DNA of 64,000 nucleotides from Novimethylophilus sp036504375 (GCF_036504375.1 NZ_DASXVH010000041.1:22647-86646); one strand, 5' to 3'; counted from the stretch's first letter, positions 53,927 to 62,428 are shown. Numbers and translations: made by a program. Notes: generated by a model from the letters alone, not told the origin.

Positions 53927-53955
53927 TGTAAGGTTATCGAATTTGCGCCGTTTAA
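53927..53955 (+). promoter_or_regulatory. ECF-type promoter, site I (Cys-rich protein and pst operon)
   Basis: TGTAAGG (53927-53933), 15-base spacer, CGTTTAA (53949-53955), 64 bases before the start of the small Cys-rich gene. Confidence 0.75.
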
Positions 53956-54019
53956 CCAAAACGGAGCTGAATGCGCGCCGTTCTTTTTACAACTTTATGA
54001 ATCAACCAAGGAGTCTCAA

Positions 54020-54154
54020 ATGTCTCATATGTGTAAGCTTGACGGTAAGTGCAGCGAAACCAAGGGTATGTGCATCCATGAAAAAATGATGATGATGGTT
54101 GCCGTGATCGTGATGCTCGGCGCAGCAGGACATTTTTGGCTGGGGCTGTTCTAA
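54020..54154 (+). CDS. Tiny Cys-rich single-span membrane protein
   Basis: A 44-residue protein starting at 54020 with AAGGAG upstream. The first half has three Cys (MCKLDGKCSETKGMCIHEK), the second is one membrane span (MMMMVAVIVMLGAAGHFWLGLF). No family recognised. The Cys cluster next to the membrane, plus the ECF-type promoter, suggests a metal- or thiol-linked role. It precedes pstS with a hairpin between. Confidence 0.75.
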   Translation: MSHMCKLDGKCSETKGMCIHEKMMMMVAVIVMLGAAGHFWLGLF

Positions 54155-54162
54155 TGTGCCTG

Positions 54163-54184
54163 CGGAGCCCCCGTGCGGGCTCCG
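54163..54184 (+). terminator. Hairpin between the Cys-rich gene and pstS
   Basis: 8-bp stem CGGAGCCC / GGGCTCCG with a 6-base loop, no T-run. It may attenuate rather than end transcription, letting some messages reach pstS. Confidence 0.5.
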
Positions 54185-54230
54185 TTGCCTGTCAGCCCAG
54201 AATTGTTCGTACTTGCCGGAGATTCCATTC

Positions 54231-55058
54231 ATGAAACCGCTCGCAGCAATATCCGTCCTTAAAACTTTTGCCTTTGCCCTGATTCTGGCAGCAGCGCCGC
54301 TCGCGCACGCCGCCGAGCAGAAACTGGTGCTGACCGGTTCCAGTACCATCGCGCCGCTGGCGGCGGAGATCGGCAAGCGCTTTGAAAAGCTGAACCCCGG
54401 CGTGCGCGTGGACGTGCAGACCGGCGGTTCTTCCAGAGGCACCAATGACGCCCGCAACGGGCTGGCCGACATCGGCATGGCGTCGCGTGCGCTCAACCCG
54501 GAAGAAAACGACCTCAAAAGCTTTACCATCGCGCTGGACGGCGTCAGCGTGATTCTGCACAAGGATAATCCGGTCAAGGCGCTCACCAATCAGCAGGTGA
54601 TCGACATCTACACCGGCAAGATCGCCAACTGGCGCGAGGTGGGCGGCAAGGACGCCCGCATCACCGTGGTCAACAAGGCGGAAGGGCACTCGACGCTGGA
54701 GCTTTTCCTGCACCATTTCAAGCTCAAGAACAGCGAGATCAAGGCGCATGTGGTGATCGGCGACAATCAGCAGGGCATCAAGACGGTGGCCGGCAATCCC
54801 GGCGCGATCGGCTATGTTTCCGTCGGCACGGCGGAATTCGAGGTGGGCAACGGTACATCGATCAAACTGCTGCCCATGGATGGGGTGGCCGCCACGGTGG
54901 AAAATGTGCGTAACGGCAGCTTTCCGTTTTCGCGCCCGCTCAACCTGGTGACCAAAACCGCACCGCAGGGGCTGGCAAAACGGTTCATCGACTTTGCCCG
55001 CTCGAAGGACGTGAATGATCTTGTCGAAGCCCAGTATTTCGTCCCCCTCGCGCGCTGA
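54231..55058 (+). CDS. pstS: Phosphate ABC transporter substrate-binding protein
   Basis: A 275-residue periplasmic binding protein. Signal peptide (AAPLAHAAEQ), then LVLTGSSTIAPLAAEIGKRF, VQTGGSSRGTNDARNGLADIGMASR and GNPGAIGYVSVG, the phosphate-loop pattern of PstS-like proteins. Somewhat shorter than E. coli PstS and of the phosphate/tungstate-like subgroup. pstC starts inside its last codons. Confidence 0.9.
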   Translation: MKPLAAISVLKTFAFALILAAAPLAHAAEQKLVLTGSSTIAPLAAEIGKRFEKLNPGVRVDVQTGGSSRGTNDARNGLADIGMASRALNPEENDLKSFTIALDGVSVILHKDNPVKALTNQQVIDIYTGKIANWREVGGKDARITVVNKAEGHSTLELFLHHFKLKNSEIKAHVVIGDNQQGIKTVAGNPGAIGYVSVGTAEFEVGNGTSIKLLPMDGVAATVENVRNGSFPFSRPLNLVTKTAPQGLAKRFIDFARSKDVNDLVEAQYFVPLAR

Positions 55059-55893
55059 TGCGCGCCTGACCGCGGCGCTTGCCCTGGCGGCAACCCTCGC
55101 CGTCGGCATTCTGCTGCTGATCGTGCTGTTCCTGCTGCGCGAATCTTGGCCGGTGCTGCAACGCGTGGGCGTGCTGCGTTTTCTGACTGACCCCGGCTGG
55201 CATCCGCTGGAAGGCATGCTCAACCTCGCACCGATGCTGGGAGCGACGGCGGCCTCGTCTCTCGGCGCCATCCTGGTGGCCGGGCCGCTGGGCGTTGCCT
55301 CGGCGGTGTTCGGCCGCTATTACGCGCCGCCTGCAATCGCCGGTCTGTTCCGGCGCATGGTGGCGCTGTTGGCGGGCATCCCTTCGGTGGTATTCGGGCT
55401 GTGGGGGCTGACCGTGCTGGTGCCGCGCATCGCCCAATGGCAGCCTCCGGGCGCCAGCCTGCTGGCGGGTATCCTGATCCTGGCGCTGATGGTGCTGCCC
55501 ACGGTGGCGCTGACGGCGGAGGCCGCACTGGGCGCGGTGCCGGAAAGCTATCTGCGCGGGGCGGCAGCGCTGGGATTGCCGCGATCCGGCATCATCCTGG
55601 GTGTGGCGCTGCCCGCGGCGCGCGGCGGCATCGTCGCCGGTATCCTTCTGGCTGCGGCACGGGCGCTGGGCGAAACCATGGCGGTGCTGATGGTGGCCGG
55701 CAACGTGGTGCAGATGCCGGCCAGTCTGTTCGACCCGGTGCGTACACTCACCGCCAACATTGCGCTGGAAATGGCCTATGCCACTGGCGACCACCGCGCC
55801 GCGCTGTTCGTCTCCGGCCTGGCGCTGATGCTGCTGGTGGTGACGCTGGTTGCGGCTGCCGGCCGACTGGGAGGAAGGCAGCTGCATGGCTAG
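55015..55893 (+). CDS. pstC: Phosphate ABC transporter permease
   Basis: A 292-residue inner-membrane permease with about six spans and the ABC-coupling motif ESYLRGAAALGLPRSGIILGVALPAARGGIVAGI (landmark AAALGLPRSGI). GAAGGA precedes the ATG, which overlaps pstS by 44 bases, a tight coupling. Confidence 0.92.
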   Translation: MILSKPSISSPSRADARLTAALALAATLAVGILLLIVLFLLRESWPVLQRVGVLRFLTDPGWHPLEGMLNLAPMLGATAASSLGAILVAGPLGVASAVFGRYYAPPAIAGLFRRMVALLAGIPSVVFGLWGLTVLVPRIAQWQPPGASLLAGILILALMVLPTVALTAEAALGAVPESYLRGAAALGLPRSGIILGVALPAARGGIVAGILLAAARALGETMAVLMVAGNVVQMPASLFDPVRTLTANIALEMAYATGDHRAALFVSGLALMLLVVTLVAAAGRLGGRQLHG

Positions 55894-56743
55894 ACGCAAT
55901 CCCAGGTTTCTGCGCGATTTGCTGCTTGCGCTATTGGTCTGGGGTGTGGCGGCATCGGTGGCGGGCAGCTTTCTGTGGTTGGTGGGCGATATGCTGTGGC
56001 ATGGCGCCGGCCAGCTTTCCTGGAATTTCCTCACGGCTGCCACCGAGAATGCAGGCCGCAGTGGCGGCATCGGCTCCATTCTGGTTTCTACCTTACTCAT
56101 TCTGGCGGTGGCGATGGTCGTCGCCACACCGCTCGGCCTGGCGACGGCAGTACTGCTGTCGGAATTCGTTTCCCCCGGCAACCGCTTCGCGCAACTGGTC
56201 GGCTTGAGCCTGGACGTGCTGGCGGGTGTGCCTTCCATCGTGTTCGGGCTGTTCGGCATGGCTTTTTTCAGCGTGTTTCTGGGGCTGGGGTTCTCCATCC
56301 TTGCCGGCGGCCTGACGCTGGCCTGCATGGCGCTGCCCATTTTCATCCGTACCGCCGAGGCCGGCCTGCGCGCGGTGCCGGACGACTGGCGCCGTGGCGC
56401 CGCAGCACTGGGGCTGTCGCGCAGTGCGGCGCTGTCGCACATCCTGCTGCCTGCCGCCACTCCCGCGCTGGCAGCGGCGCTGATGCTGGGCATCGGCCGT
56501 GCCATGGCGGAGACGGCAGCATTGATATTCACCAGCGGTTACGTTGACCGCATGCCGTCCTCGCTTGCTGATTCCGGGCGGGCGCTGGCGGTGCACATCT
56601 ACGACCTTTCCATGAACGTCGCCGGCGGCGACGCCAACGCCTATGCCACGGCGCTGGTGCTGGTCGTGCTCCTGATCGTCATCAACAATATCGCCTTGTG
56701 GCTGGCGCAAAACCTGTTGCAAAAGAGAATCGCCCAATCATGA
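55886..56743 (+). CDS. pstA: Phosphate ABC transporter permease
   Basis: A 285-residue inner-membrane permease with six spans and the coupling motif DDWRRGAAALGLSRSAALSHILLPAA (landmark AAALGLSRSA). The start at 55886 follows GGAGGAAGG and overlaps pstC by 8 bases. Confidence 0.92.
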   Translation: MARRNPRFLRDLLLALLVWGVAASVAGSFLWLVGDMLWHGAGQLSWNFLTAATENAGRSGGIGSILVSTLLILAVAMVVATPLGLATAVLLSEFVSPGNRFAQLVGLSLDVLAGVPSIVFGLFGMAFFSVFLGLGFSILAGGLTLACMALPIFIRTAEAGLRAVPDDWRRGAAALGLSRSAALSHILLPAATPALAAALMLGIGRAMAETAALIFTSGYVDRMPSSLADSGRALAVHIYDLSMNVAGGDANAYATALVLVVLLIVINNIALWLAQNLLQKRIAQS

Positions 56744-57600
56744 CCAAGACGCCTGAACCCTGCTGCACGCCGCAAAACGGGAGCGAAGCCTATACTGTCG
56801 GCCCTTTGCAATCCGGCCCTGCGTGCTGCGAACCGGAACCGGTGATCCGGGTGACGAACCTGTCGTTGCGCTACGCCGGCCAGCCGGCGCTGGAGAACGT
56901 CGCACTCGACATCTACCGCGGCTGCATCACGGCGCTGATCGGCCCTTCCGGCTGCGGCAAGACCAGTTTTCTCTCCAGCCTCAACCGGCTCACCGACCTG
57001 ATTCCGGGCTGCACGGTGGAGGGTGGGATCGAGATCGACGGGCGCGACGTGCATGATCCAGATACCGACGTACAGGCGCTGCGCCGTCAGGTCGGCATGA
57101 TCTTCCAGAAGCCAAACCCGTTTCCGCTTTCCATCCGTCGCAATATTCAAATGCCGCTGCGCGAGCATGGCGTGAGGGCATGCACAGCGCTCGAAGAAAA
57201 AACGGAGGCCGCGCTACGCGATGTTGGCCTGTGGGATGAAGTCAGGGACAGGCTGGACGCACCAGCCCTGGTGCTTTCCGGCGGCCAGCAGCAGCGCCTG
57301 TGCATCGCACGCGCGCTGGCGCTGCAACCGGAAATCCTGCTCATGGACGAGCCCTGCAGCGCGCTCGACCCACTGTCGTCCGGCGTGGTGGAGGATCTGA
57401 TTCAGGATCTGCGCGGGCGCTATACCGTGGTCATCGTCACCCACAACCTGGCTCAGGCGCGGCGCATCGCCAACTACGCCGGATTTTTCTGGGCTAAAGA
57501 GCGCACCGGCACGCTGGTCGAGTTCGGCCAGTGCCGGCAGATATTCGAGGAACCGGCGCACGAACTCACGGCGGCTTATGTAAGCGGGATGCGGGGTTGA
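56740..57600 (+). CDS. pstB: Phosphate ABC transporter ATPase with Cys-rich N-terminus
   Basis: A 286-residue ATPase: Walker A GPSGCGKTS, signature LSGGQQQRL, Walker B ILLMDEPCSALDP, switch His in VTHNLAQA. Residues 1-30 carry an unusual CC...CC pair (PEPCCTPQ and GPACCEPE) not usual in PstB. It overlaps pstA by 4 bases. No phoU or phoBR follows. Confidence 0.92.
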   Translation: MTKTPEPCCTPQNGSEAYTVGPLQSGPACCEPEPVIRVTNLSLRYAGQPALENVALDIYRGCITALIGPSGCGKTSFLSSLNRLTDLIPGCTVEGGIEIDGRDVHDPDTDVQALRRQVGMIFQKPNPFPLSIRRNIQMPLREHGVRACTALEEKTEAALRDVGLWDEVRDRLDAPALVLSGGQQQRLCIARALALQPEILLMDEPCSALDPLSSGVVEDLIQDLRGRYTVVIVTHNLAQARRIANYAGFFWAKERTGTLVEFGQCRQIFEEPAHELTAAYVSGMRG

Positions 57601-57732
57601 GCGGTAGCAGTACGCCGATTTTCGAAATCCTGCTGCATGGCGCATCTATGGATTAATAAAAGCAGAAGCATTGATTTCGATGTCTGAGCCGCGTGAAGAG
57701 GCCACGCCATTCTTCCCACGCAGCCATCCCGC

Positions 57733-58011
57733 ATGAGTTACGATGTCCGGCAAACGCGGCGTTTCGCCAGACAGTACAAGAAACTCCACGACAATGTTGC
57801 CGCCGATGTCGATGTGGCCGTCGAGACCGTCGCCGAGAACCCGGGCCCTCGGTGAAAGGAAGAAGGGTGGCTTGGCGCAGCTGCTGGTCCACAAGTTCCG
57901 CAGCCAGGGGCAACTACACCTGCTTGGGTATACCGTGGATGACGAGGTGCGACTGATCTATCTTGAAGCCATCGGCCACATGAGAATTTCTACCGCGACT
58001 TGAAACGCTGA
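57733..58011 (+). pseudogene. RelE/ParE-like toxin, frameshifted twice
   Basis: From ATG 57733 the frame reads MSYDVRQTRRFARQYKKL, a RelE/ParE start, and stops after AENPG near 57856. The next frame restores LGERKKGGLAQLLVHKFR and LLGYTVDDEVRLIYLEAIG. A third shift near 57976 restores HENFYRDLKR to the stop at 58011. Two one-base changes explain all of it. No intact antitoxin gene is seen upstream, so this looks like a toxin relic, or two sequence errors. Confidence 0.8.
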
Positions 58012-58045
58012 TCGAAGTCACCCACAGTGAAGTCCGGATTCCCAT

Positions 58046-58083
58046 AAAAATAAGCGGATCGGTGACTATCCCCGGTCCGCTTT
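58046..58083 (-). terminator. Intrinsic terminator of the hydrolase operon
   Basis: Reading leftward: an 11-bp stem (AAGCGGACCGG / CCGATCCGCTT, one mismatch) and then TATTTTTA, 29 bases after the hydrolase stop. Confidence 0.8.
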
Positions 58084-58111
58084 GGAGATATGGAGTTTTA
58101 TTCGATAACGC

Positions 58112-59365
58112 CTAGCCAGCAACCCGATACAGGGCACGCAACTCTTGCACCATCTGCCGTTCGTCGCCTTTCCAGATGCTACTGTTTCCTACATAGACGT
58201 CTGCAAGCGCACTACGTCCCATCACGCGGCGAATGAAGTTGATGAGTGTATCCGCAACGCCATTCGGATTATCCGTGGCCGGGAAATGTCCCGACCTCGG
58301 TATATAAGTAATCTGGACATCATCCGTACCGAGCACGTTGGCAAATCTTTGGGTTTGCGCGGCGGGCATCATGTTGTCGTTTTCACCCCACATGATCAAG
58401 GTCGGTACGGTAACATCCTGGTAGCGTACCCCGTTGGGGTTGTGCTGCGGATGATGCGGCAGAAGCAGGGCGGGGCTGAGAATGGCCGCACGGTCCGAGA
58501 GCACCCGCATGTTATGGAGCTTCAGGCGCATGGTGGTTGATTTGGCAACATCGCTAATACCGTCGCCCGTTCCATTACGCTCATAGTCCACGTCGACGTA
58601 GGGAAAAGTGAGATAACGCATGTTGTACTGGTTGTATTTTGATGGATCGTGCACCATGGTCTTCAGGATTTGCACCAAGGTCTGGTCGAAGGCGGCAAAC
58701 AGCATCGCGTATTGGGCGTCGCCTTCCGGCGTATTGGGTATGGCCGATGCCCGGCCGATCGCTTGTATCTCGTTGACCGGATAACCGTCGAAGGCAATCG
58801 GATCCATCTGGACGAAGGCGTTCAGCCTGTCGTTATACCTGGCGGCGTAATGCGAAGATATGCCGCTCCCCCAGTCGTCGGCAACAAAGATGAATTTTCT
58901 GCCGGGATACTCCTGCTGCATCAGCTTCTCGATGTAATCCGTATCGCGTGGCCAATGCCAAAGGTCATTCGGTTCGGCATTATGCTTGCGACCGTAAAGA
59001 CGCGGCTTGGAGCTTTCGCCCATACCGAGCATATCGATGGAGATCGTCTCGCAGAACCGTGACACCTGCCCCTGGACCTCCTCCCACTGCGAACGATTGG
59101 TCGGAACGCCATGCAGAAAAAGGACAAGCGGTCCCTTGTCGCCCATTTTGGTCCACGCAATCTCGAAATCATCGCTCCATACAGTTTCCGTGCTGTGTGG
59201 TCCGCCGACTTGAAGCAAACCTTCCGCCGGAGCCTTGTAACGGAAGCTTCCATACTCAGGCGTGCCCTGTGGGCGATACACGGACATGTCGGGAGCATTC
59301 CCCGCAGCCCGTACGGGAGGGTGGCTGAGTGCGCCATAAAAACTGTAATTGCCTGCATTGCTCAT
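58112..59365 (-). CDS. Alpha/beta hydrolase, haloalkane dehalogenase-like
   Basis: A 417-residue hydrolase. The start at 59365 follows GGAGATC. Oxyanion region LFLHGVPTNRSQWEEV, nucleophile region FVADDWGSG with Asp164 in the haloalkane-dehalogenase position, acid/His region LIMWGENDNMMP and SGHFPATDNPNGV. The N-terminal 60 residues are extra and of unknown role. Dehalogenase or epoxide hydrolase activity are both possible. Third in an operon with NrtS- and FadL-like genes. Confidence 0.8.
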   Translation of the reverse strand: MSNAGNYSFYGALSHPPVRAAGNAPDMSVYRPQGTPEYGSFRYKAPAEGLLQVGGPHSTETVWSDDFEIAWTKMGDKGPLVLFLHGVPTNRSQWEEVQGQVSRFCETISIDMLGMGESSKPRLYGRKHNAEPNDLWHWPRDTDYIEKLMQQEYPGRKFIFVADDWGSGISSHYAARYNDRLNAFVQMDPIAFDGYPVNEIQAIGRASAIPNTPEGDAQYAMLFAAFDQTLVQILKTMVHDPSKYNQYNMRYLTFPYVDVDYERNGTGDGISDVAKSTTMRLKLHNMRVLSDRAAILSPALLLPHHPQHNPNGVRYQDVTVPTLIMWGENDNMMPAAQTQRFANVLGTDDVQITYIPRSGHFPATDNPNGVADTLINFIRRVMGRSALADVYVGNSSIWKGDERQMVQELRALYRVAG

Positions 59366-59468
59366 GATGATCTCCTCTGAGGTTGAAAATGCGACGCGCT
59401 CTGCGCCACCATTTATGCATTGCCTGGTGGCAAGACATAATTTTTTAAATTTATCTATAAACATATGG

Positions 59469-60683
59469 TTAGAAATTCCAGGTGAATGCGGCGCCGACCT
59501 GGAATTCGTTAACTTCAACCTTGGTGCCGCCGATCCGGCGATCTCCATCGAAGGCATAAGCCCCTTGAAGATCAACCCTGGCTTTCTGGTTGAACTTATA
59601 GCCAACCCCGGCCGCGATTTGCTGTTGCCAGTAGGGTTGCACCAAGGTGGCCTGAACGAATTTGACCAGGGTCGGCGAGATGGGAACGGCTCCGCCCCCG
59701 AAGGACAGACTATTGAAGTTGCCTACCGAATTGCCGACGTTGCTTTTCTGCAAATCGCTGGCATAGCTGTAACCCAAACGCCCCACCCATTGGCCCATCG
59801 TGTATTGGGCCCCCAAGGCAAGGATTCCCTGGTCTTTCCAGACATCTTTATAGCCATCCGCATTACCCCAGTTCTTGTAAATAAAATCAGCCTCAAGCAG
59901 CAGGTTGGGCCATAGCCTGGGTGACGAGGCGATTCCGATGATGCCTTCCTGCGGCTGCTGCAGGTCGAAGGTGGAGAGTTGTCCCGGCGCGGTTTCAGTC
60001 ACCTTTCTGAAACTGAGGCTCAACGGGCTGTTATAAGTCAGGCTCACAATGGCTGGGCCGGCATCATAGGTCGCGCCTACCGTGCCGCGGACTCCGAAAT
60101 CATGCTTGAGCGCGGTATTCGAGAGCAGGCCAAGTTCCAGCAAACCAAAGGCCACCGTCGCCGATGCGCCGACACTGAGTTGGGGGGTCATTTGATAGGC
60201 GCCGCCGACGTTCGCCCCGAATACAATGAGCTCGACCTGCGGCCGGAGAGCTGTGGCGGCTCTGAAATCGGCGCCGAGCCCGGAAATCATTTGAATGCCA
60301 CCACCGATTACCGCTTTGTCCGTCAGTCTCTGCTCTGCGCCGACGGTTGGCAGAACGTAATCGGAAGCATCGGAATCGGCACTGAAGGGGGCTCCCGTAA
60401 CCGATCCGTCGTGCTTGGCGCGTGCATCGACACCAAGGTATGACATTCCCAGACTAAACGCCGTATCACCCTCCAGCTGGGTCATCGTTGCCGGATTGCC
60501 AAACACGGCAGAGACAGGATCCTGAGGGCGCGCATATCCAACCCCGGCCATGCCGCCACCGGCAGGCGTTGCCGTCAGGTTGAAATCCGAGCCCAAATTC
60601 AATGCGTTGGCATTATTTGCTGCCAAAACAAGTGTTGTGGCCAGCGTTGCTGCAAGTAGATCATGGTCATTGCATTTTTTCAT
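59469..60683 (-). CDS. FadL/OmpP1-family outer-membrane transporter
   Basis: A 404-residue outer-membrane protein for hydrophobic compounds. The start at 60683 follows GGAGGAG and overlaps the NrtS-like gene by 17 bases. Signal peptide (NNANA), then the FadL hatch-type NPATMTQLEGDTAFSLGMSY with the Asn-Pro-Ala landmark, repeated barrel strands and C-terminal VGAAFTWNF. It could admit the substrate of the hydrolase that follows. Confidence 0.88.
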   Translation of the reverse strand: MKKCNDHDLLAATLATTLVLAANNANALNLGSDFNLTATPAGGGMAGVGYARPQDPVSAVFGNPATMTQLEGDTAFSLGMSYLGVDARAKHDGSVTGAPFSADSDASDYVLPTVGAEQRLTDKAVIGGGIQMISGLGADFRAATALRPQVELIVFGANVGGAYQMTPQLSVGASATVAFGLLELGLLSNTALKHDFGVRGTVGATYDAGPAIVSLTYNSPLSLSFRKVTETAPGQLSTFDLQQPQEGIIGIASSPRLWPNLLLEADFIYKNWGNADGYKDVWKDQGILALGAQYTMGQWVGRLGYSYASDLQKSNVGNSVGNFNSLSFGGGAVPISPTLVKFVQATLVQPYWQQQIAAGVGYKFNQKARVDLQGAYAFDGDRRIGGTKVEVNEFQVGAAFTWNF

Positions 60684-60954
60684 CGTTGATACTCCTCCGT
60701 GCATTATCGAGATGGCTGCTGACCTGACCGTGCGTCGAAACGACATAGGGAACCAGATAGGTCAGGACGATTTGAATGGCAACGCTGCCAGTCAGTGCTG
60801 AACCGAATATCAGGTCGTAGTGGTTGATGAGGTTGAGGACGGTACCTACCACCAGAGCCACCCGATGGGCACGGCGTACCGTGTGCGGGTGACGCCAATG
60901 ATGAATATGCCGCTCGTTTTTAGTTTGCTTTCCGCCGCTCATTTCATTAACCAT
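60667..60954 (-). CDS. NrtS-like small membrane protein, copy 2
   Basis: A 95-residue protein. His/Arg-rich cytoplasmic N-terminus (HIHHWRHPHTVRRAHR), then VALVVGTVLNLINHYDLIFG and VLTYLVPYVVSTHGQ, the NrtS two-hairpin pattern also seen at 24695. The start (60954) has no clear ribosome-binding site. First gene of the dehalogenase-like operon. Transport of nitrate/nitrite or another small anion (halide) is conceivable, not shown. Confidence 0.7.
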   Translation of the reverse strand: MVNEMSGGKQTKNERHIHHWRHPHTVRRAHRVALVVGTVLNLINHYDLIFGSALTGSVAIQIVLTYLVPYVVSTHGQVSSHLDNARRSINDEKMQ

Positions 60955-60968
60955 ACTCAATGATATTC

Positions 60969-60994
60969 ATCAATGATCAATGATGATCATTGAT
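60969..60994. promoter_or_regulatory. Iterated ATCAATGAT operator region
   Basis: ATCAATGAT occurs twice head-to-tail (60969-60977, 60976-60984) and then inverted as ATCATTGAT (60986-60994). The last pair is a perfect 9-bp inverted repeat with a 1-base centre. It lies in the divergent region between the NrtS/FadL/hydrolase operon and the DcmR-like gene, the natural place for that regulator to bind. Confidence 0.7.
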
Positions 60995-61165
60995 GTCATT
61001 TTTATATCATGTTACAATTCAAGTCAAGATATTTTTATTGTTGGTTTTTGTGTATGGCACAGACGCAATTTCGGAGCGAATGTGTTGGGGGTTTCAATTT
61101 GTTTCGTAGATGGTTTGCGGTTGCAATGACGAGAACGGTTGGACATATCAAGCGACAGACGGGTG

Positions 61166-61957
61166 ATGACAAGAGAAACCATGAACATTGCTGGGCACGA
61201 AGCGGAAGAGCTTCTGAACATCAAGCAAGCCGCCAAGATATTGAATACAAGCGAGATTTCTCTGCGGCGCTGGAGCGATTCTGGCAAGTTGCCTTGCCTG
61301 CGTATAGGCGTCAAACGTGAGCGCCGCTTCCGTCTCTCGGATCTATATGCATATTTAGAACAAGGTACGGTGGCGGGGAGCAGTGTCAAAGTCGAACACG
61401 CGACCGGCAGGGTAGCTCACATCAAGCTTGAGGGAATTGCCATCGATTACGGTAGTCACCTATGCGCATTTTACGAAACCGATCCCGGCCGGTTAAAGAT
61501 GTCGCTGCCTTTCCTGCTTGATGGGCTGCAAGCTGGTGATCGCTGCTTCATGGTGGCCGCCGACGCTGCACAGACTCACATTCTGGGCGAGTTGCGCAGC
61601 GTCAGGCCAGCCATTGACATGGATATGAATGAAGGCCGTCTGGTTGTGATGGATGGAATGTCGAGTGGGGCGGAGATGTATGCCTTTCTCGAAAAATCGT
61701 TCCTGGATGCCAGCAAGCATGGCATTCACCGATTGCGGGTGCTCGGCGATATGGCCTGGTTTTTGCACAAAGGCATGGGAATCGATGAGCTAAACGAGTT
61801 TGAGGCTCGCTACAACACCGGCCTGGGGCACCGGTTTCCGGTAGTCAGCCTGTGCCAATATGATACCAGGGAATTTTCCGGCACCGCTATATTGGGCGCG
61901 CTCAAGTGTCATGACGACACCTTTCGTTACCCGCTTACGCGTTTCCTGGGAATTTAG
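61166..61957 (+). CDS. DcmR-like regulator (HTH plus MEDS domain)
   Basis: A 263-residue regulator. An N-terminal MerR/excisionase-type helix-turn-helix (LLNIKQAAKILNTSEISLRRWSDSGKL, landmark KQAAKILNTSE) is followed by a MEDS sensory domain with IDYGSHLCAFYETD, LLDGLQAGDRCFMV and the final VVSLCQYDTREF. This domain is known from DcmR, the regulator of dichloromethane dehalogenase. The divergent haloalkane-dehalogenase-like gene makes a halocarbon-response role plausible. The start could be 15 bases later (61181). Confidence 0.85.
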   Translation: MTRETMNIAGHEAEELLNIKQAAKILNTSEISLRRWSDSGKLPCLRIGVKRERRFRLSDLYAYLEQGTVAGSSVKVEHATGRVAHIKLEGIAIDYGSHLCAFYETDPGRLKMSLPFLLDGLQAGDRCFMVAADAAQTHILGELRSVRPAIDMDMNEGRLVVMDGMSSGAEMYAFLEKSFLDASKHGIHRLRVLGDMAWFLHKGMGIDELNEFEARYNTGLGHRFPVVSLCQYDTREFSGTAILGALKCHDDTFRYPLTRFLGI

Positions 61958-62005
61958 CCGGCGACGGATGCCGCCGGCTGTTGCCACGTTTCGGACGCTT
62001 GCGTT

Positions 62006-62428
62006 TCAGGCAAAGCTTTTTTTCAAGGCAGCCAGTAGCGCTCGATAAATCGGATTGCAGAATTCGGCGACGCCTCCGCCGCTGGAATCCCAGCTTGACG
62101 CCCAGACGACGAAGCTGCCGTTATTCTCGGTCACGGTAAAGACGCGCACCTCGCCGACATAGCCCTGTACATTGTCTTTCGATGCGGCACCCGGGCCATC
62201 GTCGATGCTGTATCGCACCACGCGTGCCAGATCGTCAAGCGCATGAAGCGTTTCATGAAAGGCATTGTTCAACACGCGCTTGGCGCCAATCTGGGTGGCG
62301 GGGATGTTGCCGACGGCGACACATTGCTCAATGACGCCCGCAGCCCAGGAAAGATCATGGAAGTTTCTTACCTTCGCCCATACCTGATCGGCCGGGGCGT
62401 CGATAACGACGGAATTATAGCAGCCCAT
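62006..62428 (-). CDS. SRPBCC-family protein
   Basis: A 140-residue START-like protein similar to bacterial Bet v1/PYR relatives: VVIDAPADQVWAKVRNFHDLSWAAGV, RVLNNAFHETLHALDD, and a C-terminal helix (YRALLAALKKSF). It may bind a small hydrophobic ligand. It converges on the DcmR-like gene with 48 bases between. Confidence 0.78.
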   Translation of the reverse strand: MGCYNSVVIDAPADQVWAKVRNFHDLSWAAGVIEQCVAVGNIPATQIGAKRVLNNAFHETLHALDDLARVVRYSIDDGPGAASKDNVQGYVGEVRVFTVTENNGSFVVWASSWDSSGGGVAEFCNPIYRALLAALKKSFA

